Source of the DNA: Nymphaea colorata
Lineage: Eukaryota > Streptophyta > Magnoliopsida > Nymphaeales > Nymphaeaceae
Direction of reading: 5' to 3'
NCBI RefSeq assembly: GCF_008831285.2
Contig: NC_045145.1
Span: forward strand, 23,034,040 to 23,098,039
DNA length: 64,000 nt
The position numbers and the translations under genes were made by a program. Positions within the stretch are counted from its first letter, which is position 1, and each line of letters begins with the position of its first letter. The notes beneath the pieces were generated by a model that did not search any database, had not been told where the DNA came from, and saw only the letters and a list, made by a program, of their open reading frames with translations. Below are positions 35,604 to 48,379 of the stretch, piece after piece.

Positions 35604-38600
35604 TAAAGCCCAATGGAGCAGCTCTTTGTCGGTCTAGTGTTTAGCCTATTTGGCTGGACAAGTCTATTCGACCAATGGCCACAAGAAAAACCAGAAAAGA
35701 AAACCATACTATTTATATACTTCGTTTATACAAAATAGTCAGATATCTATTTCATGAGTACAGGTGTGACGTGCACAAGCCTGTATGATCAGTGGCCGCA
35801 AGAAAAACATAAAAGTAGTAAAATAGAACCATAATATACATTTTTATGTATTTATATATGTTGTATGTACAAAGCATTCAGACATGTTTTTAATGAGCGC
35901 AGGCATGGTGTGGATGCAGGTGCAGCACTGGCATGTGTGTGTGTATAGTATGTACATATATATTCACACACGAAGGATTCATACGCAATTGAAGTTATTG
36001 AACTAACAGATTCACCTGCACCTGCACCTGAGTTGAGTTGGGTGCAGCGACCATTTGACTAGTTTGTGTGATATAGACACATATACAAGTATCTAAAGAT
36101 GTTATTTATGTTTATATATGTGTATAATGCGCAGACATTCCCTTCCACTTTTTAATGATTTGGTTAAAAAAAAAAAAAATTCAGGAGGAACGTGATTAAG
36201 AGCTTGAGAGTCTTGTTGAAGAGGTCCATAAATTGGAAATCCGTATTCTCCCTGAAGTGCTATGTGTTGACGTAAAGACAATTACTCAATATGCCTGATA
36301 CGCTTGTGGGAAATTGTCACTGCTATATAATATTTTGTAAATGAGTGAAATGCTTTACCTTTGGGAATATCCATGCCGGGGGAACCTCCATGAAAGCTTC
36401 TTTATTTATGTTTTCATTTTGTCATTCATTTAACATACATTTGATTAAGTTATGCTATATATAAAACAGTGAGTGAGCTACGGTAGTTCAAAATTTTCAG
36501 CATCTCAGGACAGAAACCAATATGGTAGATCCAAACTCCAAACAACTCATAACATGAGAAAGGGTTATCAATCGATGTTTCTTCACCCCCCTTCCCTTTT
36601 TCAAAGAAAAAAAGCCATGGTTTTCCTTCCTCCCGCAAGTCACTAGAGCTGTTATTCCCATAATTTATTGTTTATGTTAAACTTATTTATTATTTCTTTT
36701 ACGAGTTGGGTTGATCGAAATTAAGAATTTGATATCAACGAAGAGCTGATGGTTTAGAGATCAAAGCAGAAAACATGCAGAAACCCAGCTCCTGCAAAAA
36801 CGTCATGTGCAGTTTTTCCCTAGAAAATCGTTTTCAGCAACTGTTTCTAAATGTCTTTCCGGCCCCAAAGATAAGTCCATATCAAGCTCACAAAATGTAT
36901 AGTCTGCATACTAGTCTAGTCCGCATACTTGCCACTTAATAGATGTGTCAAGTGGCAATGTTTTGTTAAAGCAATAGATGTGTCAAGTGGCAATGTTTTG
37001 TTAAAGCAATATCTGTGTCAAGTGGCAAGTATGCAGACTAGTTAGAAAAGAAGAAGATCACATCTATTGCTTTATAACAAAACATTACTAGATGTTTTGT
37101 TAACATTGCCACTTTACATTGCCACTTTACACATCTATTAAGTGGCAAGTATGCAGACTAGTTAGAAAAGAAGAAGATCACATCTAGGCACCGCGAGACT
37201 TCTTTTTCCAGGTGAATTTTGTTTCAGACTAGAAAAGCTGGTTAGCATTTGGGTAGCCGGTGTCACCGGAATTGGTTTGAATCGGTTCATTAGAATTGAA
37301 TGGGTAGCAAATGGGCTTCACTCATCAGCATGCTTGTTATTTTCTCAAATTTTAAAAGTTTTTTTTTTGTTTTTATAATTATTCTTATATACATGATTAA
37401 GAAAATATGTTTCTTTTTCTGTGAGGAAAAAGATGGAGCACTAAGGTTCGGTGGTATGTTTACCTGGATAGACGGGGTTAACGTTTACCCTGCTGAGAAT
37501 ATGTTTCTTTTTCCGCGAGGAAAAAGATGGAGCACTAAGGTTCGGTGGTATGTTTATCCTCGGTGGTATGTTTATCCTTAAACATACCACCGAACCTTAG
37601 TGCTCCATCTTTTTCCTCGCGGAAAAAGAAACATATTCTCAGCAGGGTAAACGTTAACCCCGTCTATCCAGGTAAACATACCACCGAACCTTAGTGCTCC
37701 ATCTTTTTCCTCACAGAAAAAGAAACATATTCTCAGCAGGGTAAACGTTAACCCCGTCTATTCAGGTAAACATACCACCGAACCTTAGTGTTCCATCTTT
37801 TTCCTCACAGAAAAAGAAACATATTTTCTTAATCATGTATATAAGAATAATTATAAAAACAAAAAAAAACTTTTAAAATTTGAGAAAATAACAAGCATGC
37901 TGATGAGTGAAGCCCATTTGCTACCCATTCAATTCTAATGAACCGATTCAAACCAATTCCGGTGACACCGGCTACCCAAATGCTAACCAGCTTTTCTAGT
38001 CTGAAACAAAATTCACCTGGAAAAAGAAGTCTCGCGGTGCCTAGATGTGATCTTCTTCTTTTCTAACTAGTCTGCATACTTGCCACTTAATAGATGTGTA
38101 AAGTGGCAATGTTAACAAAACATCTAGTAATGTTTTGTTAAAAAGCAATAGATGTGATCTTCAAAATTTTCTTTGAAAAAGGGAAGGGGGGTGAAGAAAC
38201 ATCGATTGATAACCCTTTCTCATGTTATGAGTTGTTTGGAGTTTGGATCTACCATATTGGTTTCTGTCCTGAGATGCAGAAAATTTTGAACTACCGTAGC
38301 TCACTCACTGTTTTCTATAGCATAACTTAATCAAATGTTTGTTAAATGAATGACAAAATGAAAACATAAATAAACAAGCTTTCATGGAGGCTCCCCCTGG
38401 CATGGATATTCCCAAAGGTAAAGCATTTCACTCATTTACAAAATATTATATAGCAGTGACAATTTCCCACAAGCGTATCAGGCATATTGAGTAATTGTCT
38501 TTACGTCAACACATAGCACTTCAGGGAGAATGTGGATTTCCAACTTGTGGACCTCTTCACCAAGACTCTCAAGCTCTTAATCAGGTTCCTCCTGAATTTT

Positions 38601-39145
38601 TTTTTTTTTACCAAATCATTAAAAAGTGGAAGGGAATGCCTGCGCATTATACACATATATAAACATAAATAACATCTTTAGATACTTGTATATGTGTCTA
38701 TATCACACAAACTAGTCAACTCAGGTGCAGGTGCAGGTGAATCTGTTAGTTCAATAACTTCAATTGGGTATGAATCCTTCGTGTGTGAATATATATGTAC
38801 ATCCTATACACACACACATGCACACACGCCAGGTGTCCACACCACGCCTGCGCTCATTAGAAACATGTCTGAATGCTTTGTTCATACAACATATATAAAT
38901 ACATAAAATGTATATTATGGTTCTATTTTACAACTTTTATGTTTTTCTTGCCGCCACTGATCATACAGGCTTGTCCACATCACACCTGCACTCATGAAAT
39001 AGATATCTGACTATTTTGTATAAACGAAGTATATAAATAGTATGGTTTTCTTTTCTGGTTTTTCTTGTGGCCATTGGTCGAATAGACTTGTCCAGCCAAA
39101 TAGGCTACACACTAGACCGACAAAGAGCTGCTCCATTGGGCTTTA
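35604..39145. mobile_element. 3.5-kb palindrome (fold-back type element)
   Basis: Left arm 35604-37574 and right arm 37579-39145 are reverse complements over most of their length and meet at a 4-base spacer (37575-37578). The left arm is longer because about 37.0-37.18 kb contains extra short tandem blocks and about 36.66-36.92 kb has sequence missing on the right. There are no open frames of note. The outer 140 bases of the arms equal the start of D1 and D2, so the right arm runs into D2 without a border. The size and symmetry suggest a fold-back element, or an inverted duplication made by break repair. Confidence 0.75.
37408..37825. repeat. Core tandem repeat of the palindrome, about 92-bp units
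   Basis: Two forward units lead to the centre and three reversed units leave it. Each unit carries a small hairpin (CTTTTTCCGCGAGGAAAAAG and variants) followed by ATGGAGCACTAAGGTTCGGT, and most also carry GATAGACGGGGTTAACG or its complement. The same hairpin plus module also stands at the promoter-side ends of composite copies A (26970-27026) and B (35505-35596). Confidence 0.8.
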
Positions 39146-42100
39146 CAATCATCCTATTGTATTCTCCCATTTTTCCCGGAACATTTTTCCCAGACATTAT
39201 CATTTTACAAGTGCTTGTGTGACATAGCAGCCATTGCATTTATGCTTGTTCTTGTTATTGTGATAGGCTCGTTTGAAACTTATATTCAGTACTGTTACTG
39301 CCTGCAAGAATATTTTTTGTGCTTCTTATTTTTAAATCATATCCCAACATATTATTTTTCACTAGTGTTGAAGGAAACACATAAGATCTGACACCCAATT
39401 CAAGTAGTTGTTGATTCATCCTTCTTCCTTCCTCCTCCACGCACAAACAAGAGAGAGAGAGAGAGAGTGAAAAAAAAAGAGAAAAAAAGAAAACCCTTAC
39501 TGCACAAATCATAGAGGCATATTCTAGTGTAGTTAATTAGAACACAGTGGAATTCATACATGTAGCTTTGAACATTCAAGAATGTATAATACAAAGGTTG
39601 GAGAACATGGCTTTGGATGGTCACCAATGTGAAGCAATGGGCACATTATATTGCATATAATACTTTTGAGAAAGAATCATTAATGGTAGGTGACCAAATA
39701 AGAAATGGTGGGAAATTTGACAACAAATCTTTTTTTTTTTAAACAGAGAAAAGTTGTAAACTTTGGATTGTATCTTCACTTATTATGACAATCGATACCA
39801 CCCATTTGTTAATTTGTTTTTCCAATCTTTCATGATTAATGTCAATGAGTGTCAAATTTGATTATCTATGTGGGCAAAGTTTATAAAGGTTTTTTTTCCT
39901 TCTTTACAAAGCAAAAATTGATTGGAAGGATTGTATATACCATGAAAAATGACATTATATAGTTGGAATACTTGAGAAACAAAAGGGGGAGATGATAAAA
40001 GGGAATCCTTGTTGTCAGTGGTGCATATTTTCTTTCCAATCATAGATAATACCTACCCAAATGGTTGGGCATGACGCCCCCGTGGCACCAAGTAGAAAAT
40101 ACATGGTCAATTTCACTAATGAACAACAGAAAAATGCAATAATTTATATATTTAGACTAAAAGCAAATGTAATGCTACCATCACTGCATTGAAACAAATC
40201 AACTTGGAAAATAAGAACTTCTCAATTTGGTAAATGTGTTAAGTCTTGCATTTAGTTTTCCAAGGGAAATAAAAATGCCCTCCTTTTTGGTTCACAAATA
40301 ACTTGTATTGGTAAACGCGAGGCCATATGTTTCCACAAAATTTTCCTCACTATTGCAGATATTTATCCTTTATTAAATTTTAAAATCTGTTCTTATCTTT
40401 TCTTTTTTTCTAGACAAATTTATTTTTTAGGTTAAGGCTGTTCAGATGCAAAGCTGATCCTTTCCTTTTTATGAATAAAGAATGAAAAATAAAAATACAT
40501 CCTTGAAAAAAAAAAGTGATTGAGTGCTAGCCTAAAACTTTGGCCAAAGGATCAACAAGAGACTTAAAAGACCTCCATTGCAGAATTTGCAACTCCTAAT
40601 TATAGTCTTATTCTTAGCCATATGTAGGGGTTAGTACCTCACCTTGGCTTTTATAAACTATGAACTTTTTGTTCCAACATTTGCTTCCAACATTTAGGTA
40701 CTAGGGATGTCAAAGAATCAAATTTGAATAGGATAAACTCATAATCGTATCTATTCTTTTGGATAATCTGCATGCTTGGAATTGAATTCAGATTCGAATA
40801 TAAACAAACAAACAACCAAAAAATCATATGTAAATTTTACTATGATTCTGATATCCAATATCACAATCCGAATCTAAATCCAAATTTTGAACAATATCTG
40901 GCTGATTTTCAAAAGGTAACGGCATTGGATATATAATGTTTTTTCAAAACTAGAGACCATGCGAACCCAAAACTCATCGGTTGTCTCTTCTTCAATCCGA
41001 AGCCAACCCACTTTATTAATCGGATACTATTTTTTTATATCCAATTTTTTTGGAACTATCCAATTGGGTATTGGATCAAACCTGGATACATTGACATCCC
41101 TATCTTCCACCAAATAAGTTTAACTATAGCTTCCCTAGGTGCTGAAGCAGTATTGGACCTTGGGTATAAAGGGGAGACAAGGAGAAGGGAAGAGAACCTT
41201 CAATCGTTTGATTGCTATCCATTAGGACATGACAGATACAATGCCCTGTTTATCATACTACTGTCATGTCCTCATGGACAATGATGTTTTTTGTCTATCG
41301 TTTGATGATTTTAGGAACATAACACTATATTTCTCTTGTCCAATGTTTGTTTCACACATGTCTATTCTGTCACACTTGTTTGAAGTTTTTCTTTGTTTTG
41401 TCAAATCTATCCATTCTAGCTAATGTTTGTGCCTACTACGGTTAGTTCTGTCTATCCTGTCTACTGTTTGTTTATGCTATATTCGAATTGTTTGTTATAT
41501 CCATTGTTTCTGTCTTCTACGATCAGTTTTGTCTATTATATTCTCTCAATTTAAATAGTGTTTAAGATATATTAAACTTAACATAAATTTCAAATTTTGT
41601 TTGAAGTTTAACTTCAAATTTTTAATGTTTTTAATTTTATGCTCTTTTAAAAGTTTCAATTTAAATGCTTTAGTTTGTCTTCAATTTTTTAATTTTTGTT
41701 TTTTTGCTTAAAGTTTCAATGCTTATGGTGGCAATTTTCGTGGAATCAAGTTTTTTTCATGAGTTTCTATTTTTTCTATTTAAGTTTAAATTTCAAGGAT
41801 TTTGAATTAGCTAAATTGTAGTTTGGTTTTAAATCTAATTTAAAAGTTTTAATATGCGTTTTAAATTTGAGGTCTTGGAATTCTATTGTCTTATATCCAA
41901 TTTTAATATTAGATATTTTTTAACCTTGAGGTATGAGTTTAATGTTTTTATATTGTAACTATAACTTTTTCAAAAATAAGCTTTTCTACATTCTAATTTT
42001 ATCTTTTTTACATTTTTTTTAATTTGTGTTATGTGTTTTTTTTTTATAAATTTCAGGTTTATTTGCATCTCAAATTTGGCATGTTTTGTATGAATTTTAT

Positions 42101-43995
42101 GAATCAAATTTTTTTAATTGAAGATATGAACAGTACTTTGAAATTTTAATTTCGTGCTTTCAAGTTACTTACGTTTTCGTATTCATTTTTTTAGGTTTTG
42201 CTTCAGATTTTGCCTTATAATCTATTTTTTAGTATTCAATTAATTTTGTGCTTTTTGGTTTCCTTTTTAATTTTTGTTTTAAATTTGTGTTTTGAGTCTA
42301 TGCTTCATTCTTTGGGTGTTTAAATAGCTATTTCATAATTTATCATATAAGTTCATAATTTCAATTGCCTTATTTAGCCACAATTTTTTGAATTTTGTGC
42401 CATTTTTTAATGTTAAAGGGTTTGTACCACGAATATTTAACTTTATCATTTGTTTTTAATTTTATCTTCGAACCAGATTCTAAAATTAGTGAATTGTATC
42501 TTTCTTCTAGAAGTTTTAATTTTTAGTTTTCTTGTTTTGCTTTTAAACACGTACTTGAAAATTCTTGTTAAATATATCTTTTTATGAATTACAAATTTTA
42601 GTACATTCTTGAATATCTGAAGAATCTGGAGTGCTTGTCACCTACAACCTTAAATCTAATTTCAAATTTTTAACATAATTTTTTAATTTGAGGCCCTTTT
42701 ATGTTTGTAGTTTCGATCCATGTTATATACAAATCTTGAATTTCAAGTGTTGTCGGGCCGACCCGGGCCTTATAATATTAAAAAAAATATTTTTAAATTT
42801 AATAGTATATATGTTATTATTTAAAATATTAATTTAGATTAAAAATTAATTTTATAATTAAAAAATACTTTTTAATTGTAAACGGGCCCGGCCCAATGCC
42901 CACCCCTAAAAAAAACCAATCAATTTTCTGGTGCACATAAAATTACTACATGATTCGTTATTAGGTCCTTGTCTATTGCCACCAAATCTCATGCAACTAT
43001 AGTCGATCAAGTTTCTTGGAGCAATAATATAGTTTTTTAATAACATGTTCGAAGAAAATTGCTCAGCAATTTTTTATGTCATTATCTCTTATAGGGCCTG
43101 GCAATTATGGACAGATTATACTCTCTTCTAAAATTATTTTTGTTGCACAATTTTTCGATTGAGTTTCAAAATCTATAGCGTTTGGTTGATCAGATAAAGG
43201 ATAGAAGAAAGCAACTGTAGAAAATGGGTTACGTTCGTTAAGCTTTTTGGAGTGTGTAGTTAATTAATTAAAACGTTCTGTCTTTTTTAGATTCCAAAAA
43301 AAAAAAACACTGTGAATATGAATTAATTGGAAGAATCGTTCATATAATTAATTTAAAGAAAATGGAAGGAAAAAACAATTTCTGTTTATGCTATTTCTAT
43401 GAGAACCCACATGTCAATATGCATGAAAACAGTATAACAAACAAATTACATACTCTAGAAGGGAATATTATGCCTTGTAGTTGGGTATAGTTAAGACAAG
43501 TCAGCCAGACTCCATTTATATCCTTAATTGCTTTGGAAAAAACAGAATCAATTTGGTTCGGTCTCTTTTCCTTTTTGTTTATTTTGAAAATTTGTGGAAT
43601 AACAAAGATTCAATTTTTATATACTTGTTGGATCTTCGTTACTGATAAATTTAGATATACTTATTGAATCTTCATTTAATTTTGGAGCCAATAATTATGG
43701 TTATCCAATCATTTGGGAAACATGAATCATGTTTATCTGTAAGATCTATGTTTAGGTACTGTTACTTCTTGACAAGCGGAAGAAGCAAAAAATTTGGTTT
43801 CAAAAAATGAAAATTCAATCAGGTAAACTTATATAATTTTGTTGATTTTGCTAATAAGACTGGTTATTACCATAGTTTATTGAGCAAATAGATTGAAGAT
43901 AGTCGAGAAGTTGGTAGGCAGTCATTCATCAACAAACAAAAATTGACAGACTTATGTTAGGAATCCAGGCGTTGTCATTCATCATATGAGACTAA
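39013..43995. repeat. About 5-kb direct repeat, copy D2
   Basis: Nearly identical to D1 (29201-34334) but without the 98-bp insertion and without a short stretch near 43220. Its left 130 bases are also the outer end of the palindrome's right arm. Its right end, CATATGAGACTAA, runs into the GAGTCGAG-type hAT element at 44002. No gene recognised. Confidence 0.85.
40702..41102. mobile_element. MITE-like element, TAGGGATGTCAA family, copy in D2
   Basis: Starts TAGGGATGTCAA and ends TTGACATCCCTA, at the place that corresponds to 30917-31320 in D1. It is not an independent insertion. Confidence 0.65.
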
Positions 43996-44001
43996 TGCAT
44001 A

Positions 44002-44335
44002 TAGCTCGAGTTGGCCAGCTCGAGCTGGACTGGACTCAAAAAAATTATGAAGCTCAAGTTCGGGTTGAGCTCGAGCTCCATAGAACATCTTCGAGCTTTG
44101 ACTCGACAATATTGCATCGAGCACGACTCGATTAACTCGTCTTTGTTAAGCATGTCTCGTTTCTTTTAACTAGTTAATTCTTTTAACTTGTTTAGTTGGT
44201 GTTCGTCTAATTTAAAGAGGCCCAAGTCTACTCGTTTAACATTTCAATTATATATTTGAACTCAATCTTCACTCATTTATAAACCAATCGAGTTCCAGTC
44301 AGGCTTGAGTTGGTTCGACTTATTGTGCAGCCCTA
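44002..44335. mobile_element. hAT-like MITE rich in GAGTCGAG motifs, copy 3 (left end eroded)
   Basis: The right end TTGTGCAGCCCTA and the interior GAGCTCGAG/CTCGTTTAAC motifs match the other copies. The left end is only TAG followed by CTCGAGTTGG, and the flanks do not form a clear 8-bp repeat, so the left end has been lost, possibly at the D2 junction. Confidence 0.6.
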
Positions 44336-45131
44336 TGCACAATTGGTAGTCACATAGTTCTCATATTCAAACAACCTAAATGAATTTGGAGCGGCCAGGC
44401 AAATAGGAAACCAGATGTGGATTTGATCCACTTAAAGTATGCTAGTTTCACTGTGGATCTGACATCTGCCGTGATTGATAGTGATCCATGGATTTAAGGT
44501 TGGACATACTCCACATGTAATGTGGATTTAAGATCCACACTACTAAGATATATCTTTTAATGCACACCTTTTAATGTAACATTGGGTATAAGATCTGATG
44601 CTTAATTGAGCTATTTTTTCAATCCTTTGAGGTAGCTTGTCGTGTTATCTTTCCATATTCTTCTAAACTCTGGAGTGATTTACAAACAACGTGGCATCAG
44701 CTTTGAAACTGGCTGAGATAGACCTACATCTTTTGACAAGAAGCGTTGTCAAGTAAGTATGAGAAATTTTAAGGCAGTTTGGCAACAGTAATTTATGGTT
44801 TCTTGAACTTAGCCCAAAAAATAGAACAGATTCATAGAACACCACCACGAGCCTCCTTTTGTGACAGATTTATGAAACAGTTAAATTTTTCCTTTCTCGG
44901 ATAAATAAAAAAAAAAAAGAAAGAAAACAACGAGAATCTCAAACATGTGATAGATGGTAAGTACATGCATTAAAGAATTGTTTCCTAAATGGCTTTATCA
45001 CACGAATTCAGCCTTAATAGTAGTTCAAATCTACAAACGCATAACTGGACAATAAATGTCAGAAAAAAGAAAAAAAACTAAAGAAGATACAATATTAATC
45101 TGCAGCGAATAATTAACGCATCGACTCATTT
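44336..45131. other. Intergenic, 3' side of the glucanase gene
   Basis: No gene seen. The part next to 45131 should hold the 3' UTR of the minus-strand glucanase, but no good AATAAA on that strand was picked out. Confidence 0.4.
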
Positions 45132-48100
45132 TCACCTACTATAGACCCACCACAGCAAATTGGTAAGGGAGTTGCCGTCGTCATGCGTTGTGAGGGTTTT
45201 TATACTCGCTAAAGCTTGGCCTCTGTCATAGACTCCCTGCAGGGCATAGACGAAGCCCTTCCAGCCATCCTCGACGCCGGGCCTGGACAACGCAGGCATC
45301 GCCCAATTCACCAGCTGCTTCACGTACTTAACATCTTGAAACAGTGTCTCCGTCACCGGCAGGATGGGCAGCAGCTGGATGCCCAGCCTGCATTCCCTTC
45401 TCTCCGCCGGTGCAAACCAGAGGCCGCTCTCCCTCTTGTTAGACCACAGAACCCCTGTAACTCTGTTGTCGCTGCTGAAAGTGGTGTTGTACACCATGCT
45501 CTCATCTCCCACATGCCACCATGTCTGTGCTGCCTGCATCACATCACAGCAAGTAAACGTCAAACATCCCACTCTTGATTTAAATAGCAACCATCTCAGT
45601 TGTTGTTCACATTAGATCACTTTCTCTCTTTTTAAGAGTTGTCCTGGTTTAGGGACTGTGTCTTCCTTCCTAGCCCTCTCTTTCTCTCTCTGTTTCTCTC
45701 TCTAAATAAATTAACAAATAAATAAATGTAAATGCTCACGCATGACATTATTTCAGTTGTCAATGGTGGGAGAAAAAAGATCATTTTTCTAAACCTGCCA
45801 TTGACCATGCTTGTGGTGGTTGAAGGTGGGTTAGAACCTCCTTCCACTACTCTTTCTCACCATCATCATCTAATTCTCAGAAAACCGCCTTCCATTCATA
45901 ATGGTTGTGATTGCGTGCACCCAACCTAGTATCTTCTTCAAGTTTGGTACATCGGAATTAATTAACAACCTTCTCAAACCAAATTGTCTTGGGGAAAGTA
46001 ACCATAATCACTGTCGCTCCAACAACTTATAGCTTGGTACACCACCGCTCTTGTGATCTGGATTCTTGATTGATGGTAACATTTAATCTTTCAAGTGTCT
46101 TTTTATTAGTTGCCCCTGAGTTGGTAGGGCAGGTGAAAAGCATCCATGGGGAGAAAAAAGTTCTGGAAAATGTTATACCAGTATAGGCGATAGGATCTAG
46201 GAGAGGAGCAGTGTGAAAACAGACAGCCAATAAGAAGAAGAAGGTGAATTGTGGGCAGGATACCTCAAGCTGGTTAAAAAAAACAAAGCAGCACAAGAGT
46301 GCATGAGTAACTTGTGATTCTGGCTGTTGAAAACTTTTCAAAATGTGGAAGACCAAACTATCACGGGCGGATAGATTCAAAATAAAGTTTGTATTCTAAA
46401 ATATACGGGGAGATATTTAAAAACAAAAAACATGACAAGGACATTGAAATATGAAATGTATGAATGGTTAATATCGCATTAATACCATAATGATTTCATG
46501 GTAGTCAACAAATTAAGTAGCCCCATTTAATATCCCATCGAAACGATCAAAGTTAATTTGGAAAATCTTAAATTTTTACGGTATCAAACTTAATGCCAGA
46601 ATAGTTTCATGGTATACCAAGAATGAGCCACAGATCTCGCTATTTTTTCTGTATGAGATCTGATTTGATAAATCTCTACCGGCTTATTCTCCTTTGCACA
46701 GAAAATACTATGCTAGATCTTGCAGTAAAAGCTAAACCAGAGGCCACTCTTTACGTACCTGTATCTCGAATGCTGCCAGTGTTGATCCGACCGTCACCAG
46801 CTGCTGATCTGCAAATGCCTTGCCGACCAAAGCCCCTGAATAGTAAGCGGCGATGGCCTCGCTGCTGCTCTCCTGGTTCCGGCCGTCGCCGAACTCCGTC
46901 AGGCCGCCGGCCCATGAGTGCAGCTTCCATAAGTCGAAGTTCCTGAGCTTTGTAGACGTTTTTGATGAGTTCATAGACATATAATCATCCACCAGAGCGT
47001 AAATCTGCGGCCGGAAGCTTTTCCCCCAGCTCGGGTCGAGCTTCGAGAGCACGGCGCAGCCGTAAGCGAAGTAGCCCAGATGGAAATGATGGTCATTGTA
47101 AACTCCAAATCCGAAGTCGGCGCCCGAGTCAACCGAGCCGCTCTTGGTTGTGAGCCCTCCCCACATGGAATCGTAGAGAAAACCATTGCCTTGGAAGTTT
47201 CCATTGAGCCATGGAGTGATTGAGCTCTTCAGGAACTGAGTAATGGTCGGAATCGGGCCCGGAACTTGCAGTTCTTCGGCAATCATCGCCAGCCTAGCAG
47301 CCCTGGCGATCGCTTTCCCGTAGAAATAAGAAGATGTAGTGTTGATGGTGTTCAATCCGGCCACGTCGCTTTGAAGTGCAGCGATAATTTCCGGCGAGGA
47401 TCCATTGGCCACGCCGGATTTGGAGTGCCATGTGATAGGGATTGCACCAGTCCCAAGAGTCCATGCATCCCCAACGACACCAACAAGCTCGCCGTCAACA
47501 CTTTGATACCGGAATTCGGGCAAGATGGTGGTGCCGTTCGCGAGAAGCCGGCGATGGAGCGGGTGGGCGAGGAGCAGGAGCTCTCCATTCCCTTGTTTGC
47601 TCCAGGAGTACTCTATCGTGAAAGGTTTGGTGATGGTGGCAACGCCGGACACCGGATACGCGGCGCTGTAACGGTCGAGAACGGATTCGTAGCTCTTGTC
47701 CGGAACGACCGCCAGCCGTAGGACGCCGGCGAACTTCGGGGCAAAGAGAGTCGCATTGTTAGCGGTGAACTGGACTCCGGGAGCGGTGTAGAGCTTCCAC
47801 GTTTGGCCGTTTTTGAGCACGACGGTGTGAGAGGTGGAGTCGCCGGATGAGGAGAAAGAGAGGATGGGGTTGGTGGCGGAGATTGAGATTCCGGTAGCGG
47901 CGTCGGCGGAAGCTATACATGTTATATAAGGGGAGCCGCGGACTAGAGGGAAGGAGAGGCCTCCGGGGATGCTGAGAGTGACGGAGGTCTCATCGAAGTG
48001 GGTGATAGTGTGTTGGGGAGACGATGCTGACTGAGGGGAAGTGGTGGCGGTAATGGTGAGGTCAGGGAGGAAGAGTTGGGAGATCAAGGAGAGGGTGACC

Positions 48101-48308
48101 AAGAGAGAAGGGTAAGAGATGGAGAGGGAGTTGTTGGAGGATCTGACGAGGTAAGGGTGGATGTACTCCGGTTGATCGCCGTTCTTCAAGACGTAGTTCT
48201 GCCAGAAGGCGTTCGTTGGGAGAGGTGGGGAGCGGAGTTGGTCGGAAAAGAATGGTGGCGGAGAAGGAAGAACCGGAGATTGGGTGATGGTGAAGGGAGA
48301 AAGAGATC

Positions 48309-48312
<4 letters not shown>
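45132..48312 (-). CDS. GH81 endo-beta-1,3-glucanase
   Basis: Hydrolyses internal beta-1,3-glucan bonds; plant GH81 enzymes are linked with callose turnover or attack on fungal walls. Two exons, 48312-46759 and 45533-45132, join in frame at CAG|GCA across a 1225-bp intron, giving 651 residues, close to the shorter plant members. N-terminal beta-sandwich features include LPTNAFWQNYVL (31-42). The catalytic region has YFYGKAIARAARLA (329-342), DSMWGGLTT (381-389), FGVYNDHHFHLGYFAYG and LTEFGDGRNQESSSEA. Asp407 and Glu481/Glu485 are the positions expected for catalysis in the family. The second exon carries the WWHVG and NNRVTG-like region and a C-terminal helix-rich end. I see no N-terminal signal peptide, so the route to the wall is unclear. 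The start is the first ATG, just after a CT repeat in the leader. Confidence 0.95.

Positions 48313-48340
<28 letters not shown>
48313..48340 (-). repeat. GA/CT repeat in the glucanase leader
   Basis: A pure (CT)n tract on the plus strand directly abuts the glucanase start codon, so the mRNA leader ends in a (GA)n run. Such leader repeats are common in plants and can bind BPC-type GAGA factors at the DNA level. Confidence 0.7.
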
Positions 48341-48343
<3 letters not shown>

Positions 48344-48364
48344 CTCTTGGTTTAGAGATGATGT

Positions 48365-48374
48365 AAATATATAG
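48365..48374 (-). promoter_or_regulatory. TATA box of the GH81 gene
   Basis: CTATATATTT on the minus strand, 53 bases before the start codon, which would give a leader of only about 20-30 bases made almost wholly of the GA repeat. Confidence 0.55.
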
Positions 48375-48379
48375 CGGCT

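Noticed and set aside
25675..44000. CRISPR-like or prokaryotic mobile system
   Set aside because: The repeats are long, palindromic and lack regular spacers, and the flanking genes are plant nuclear genes with introns.
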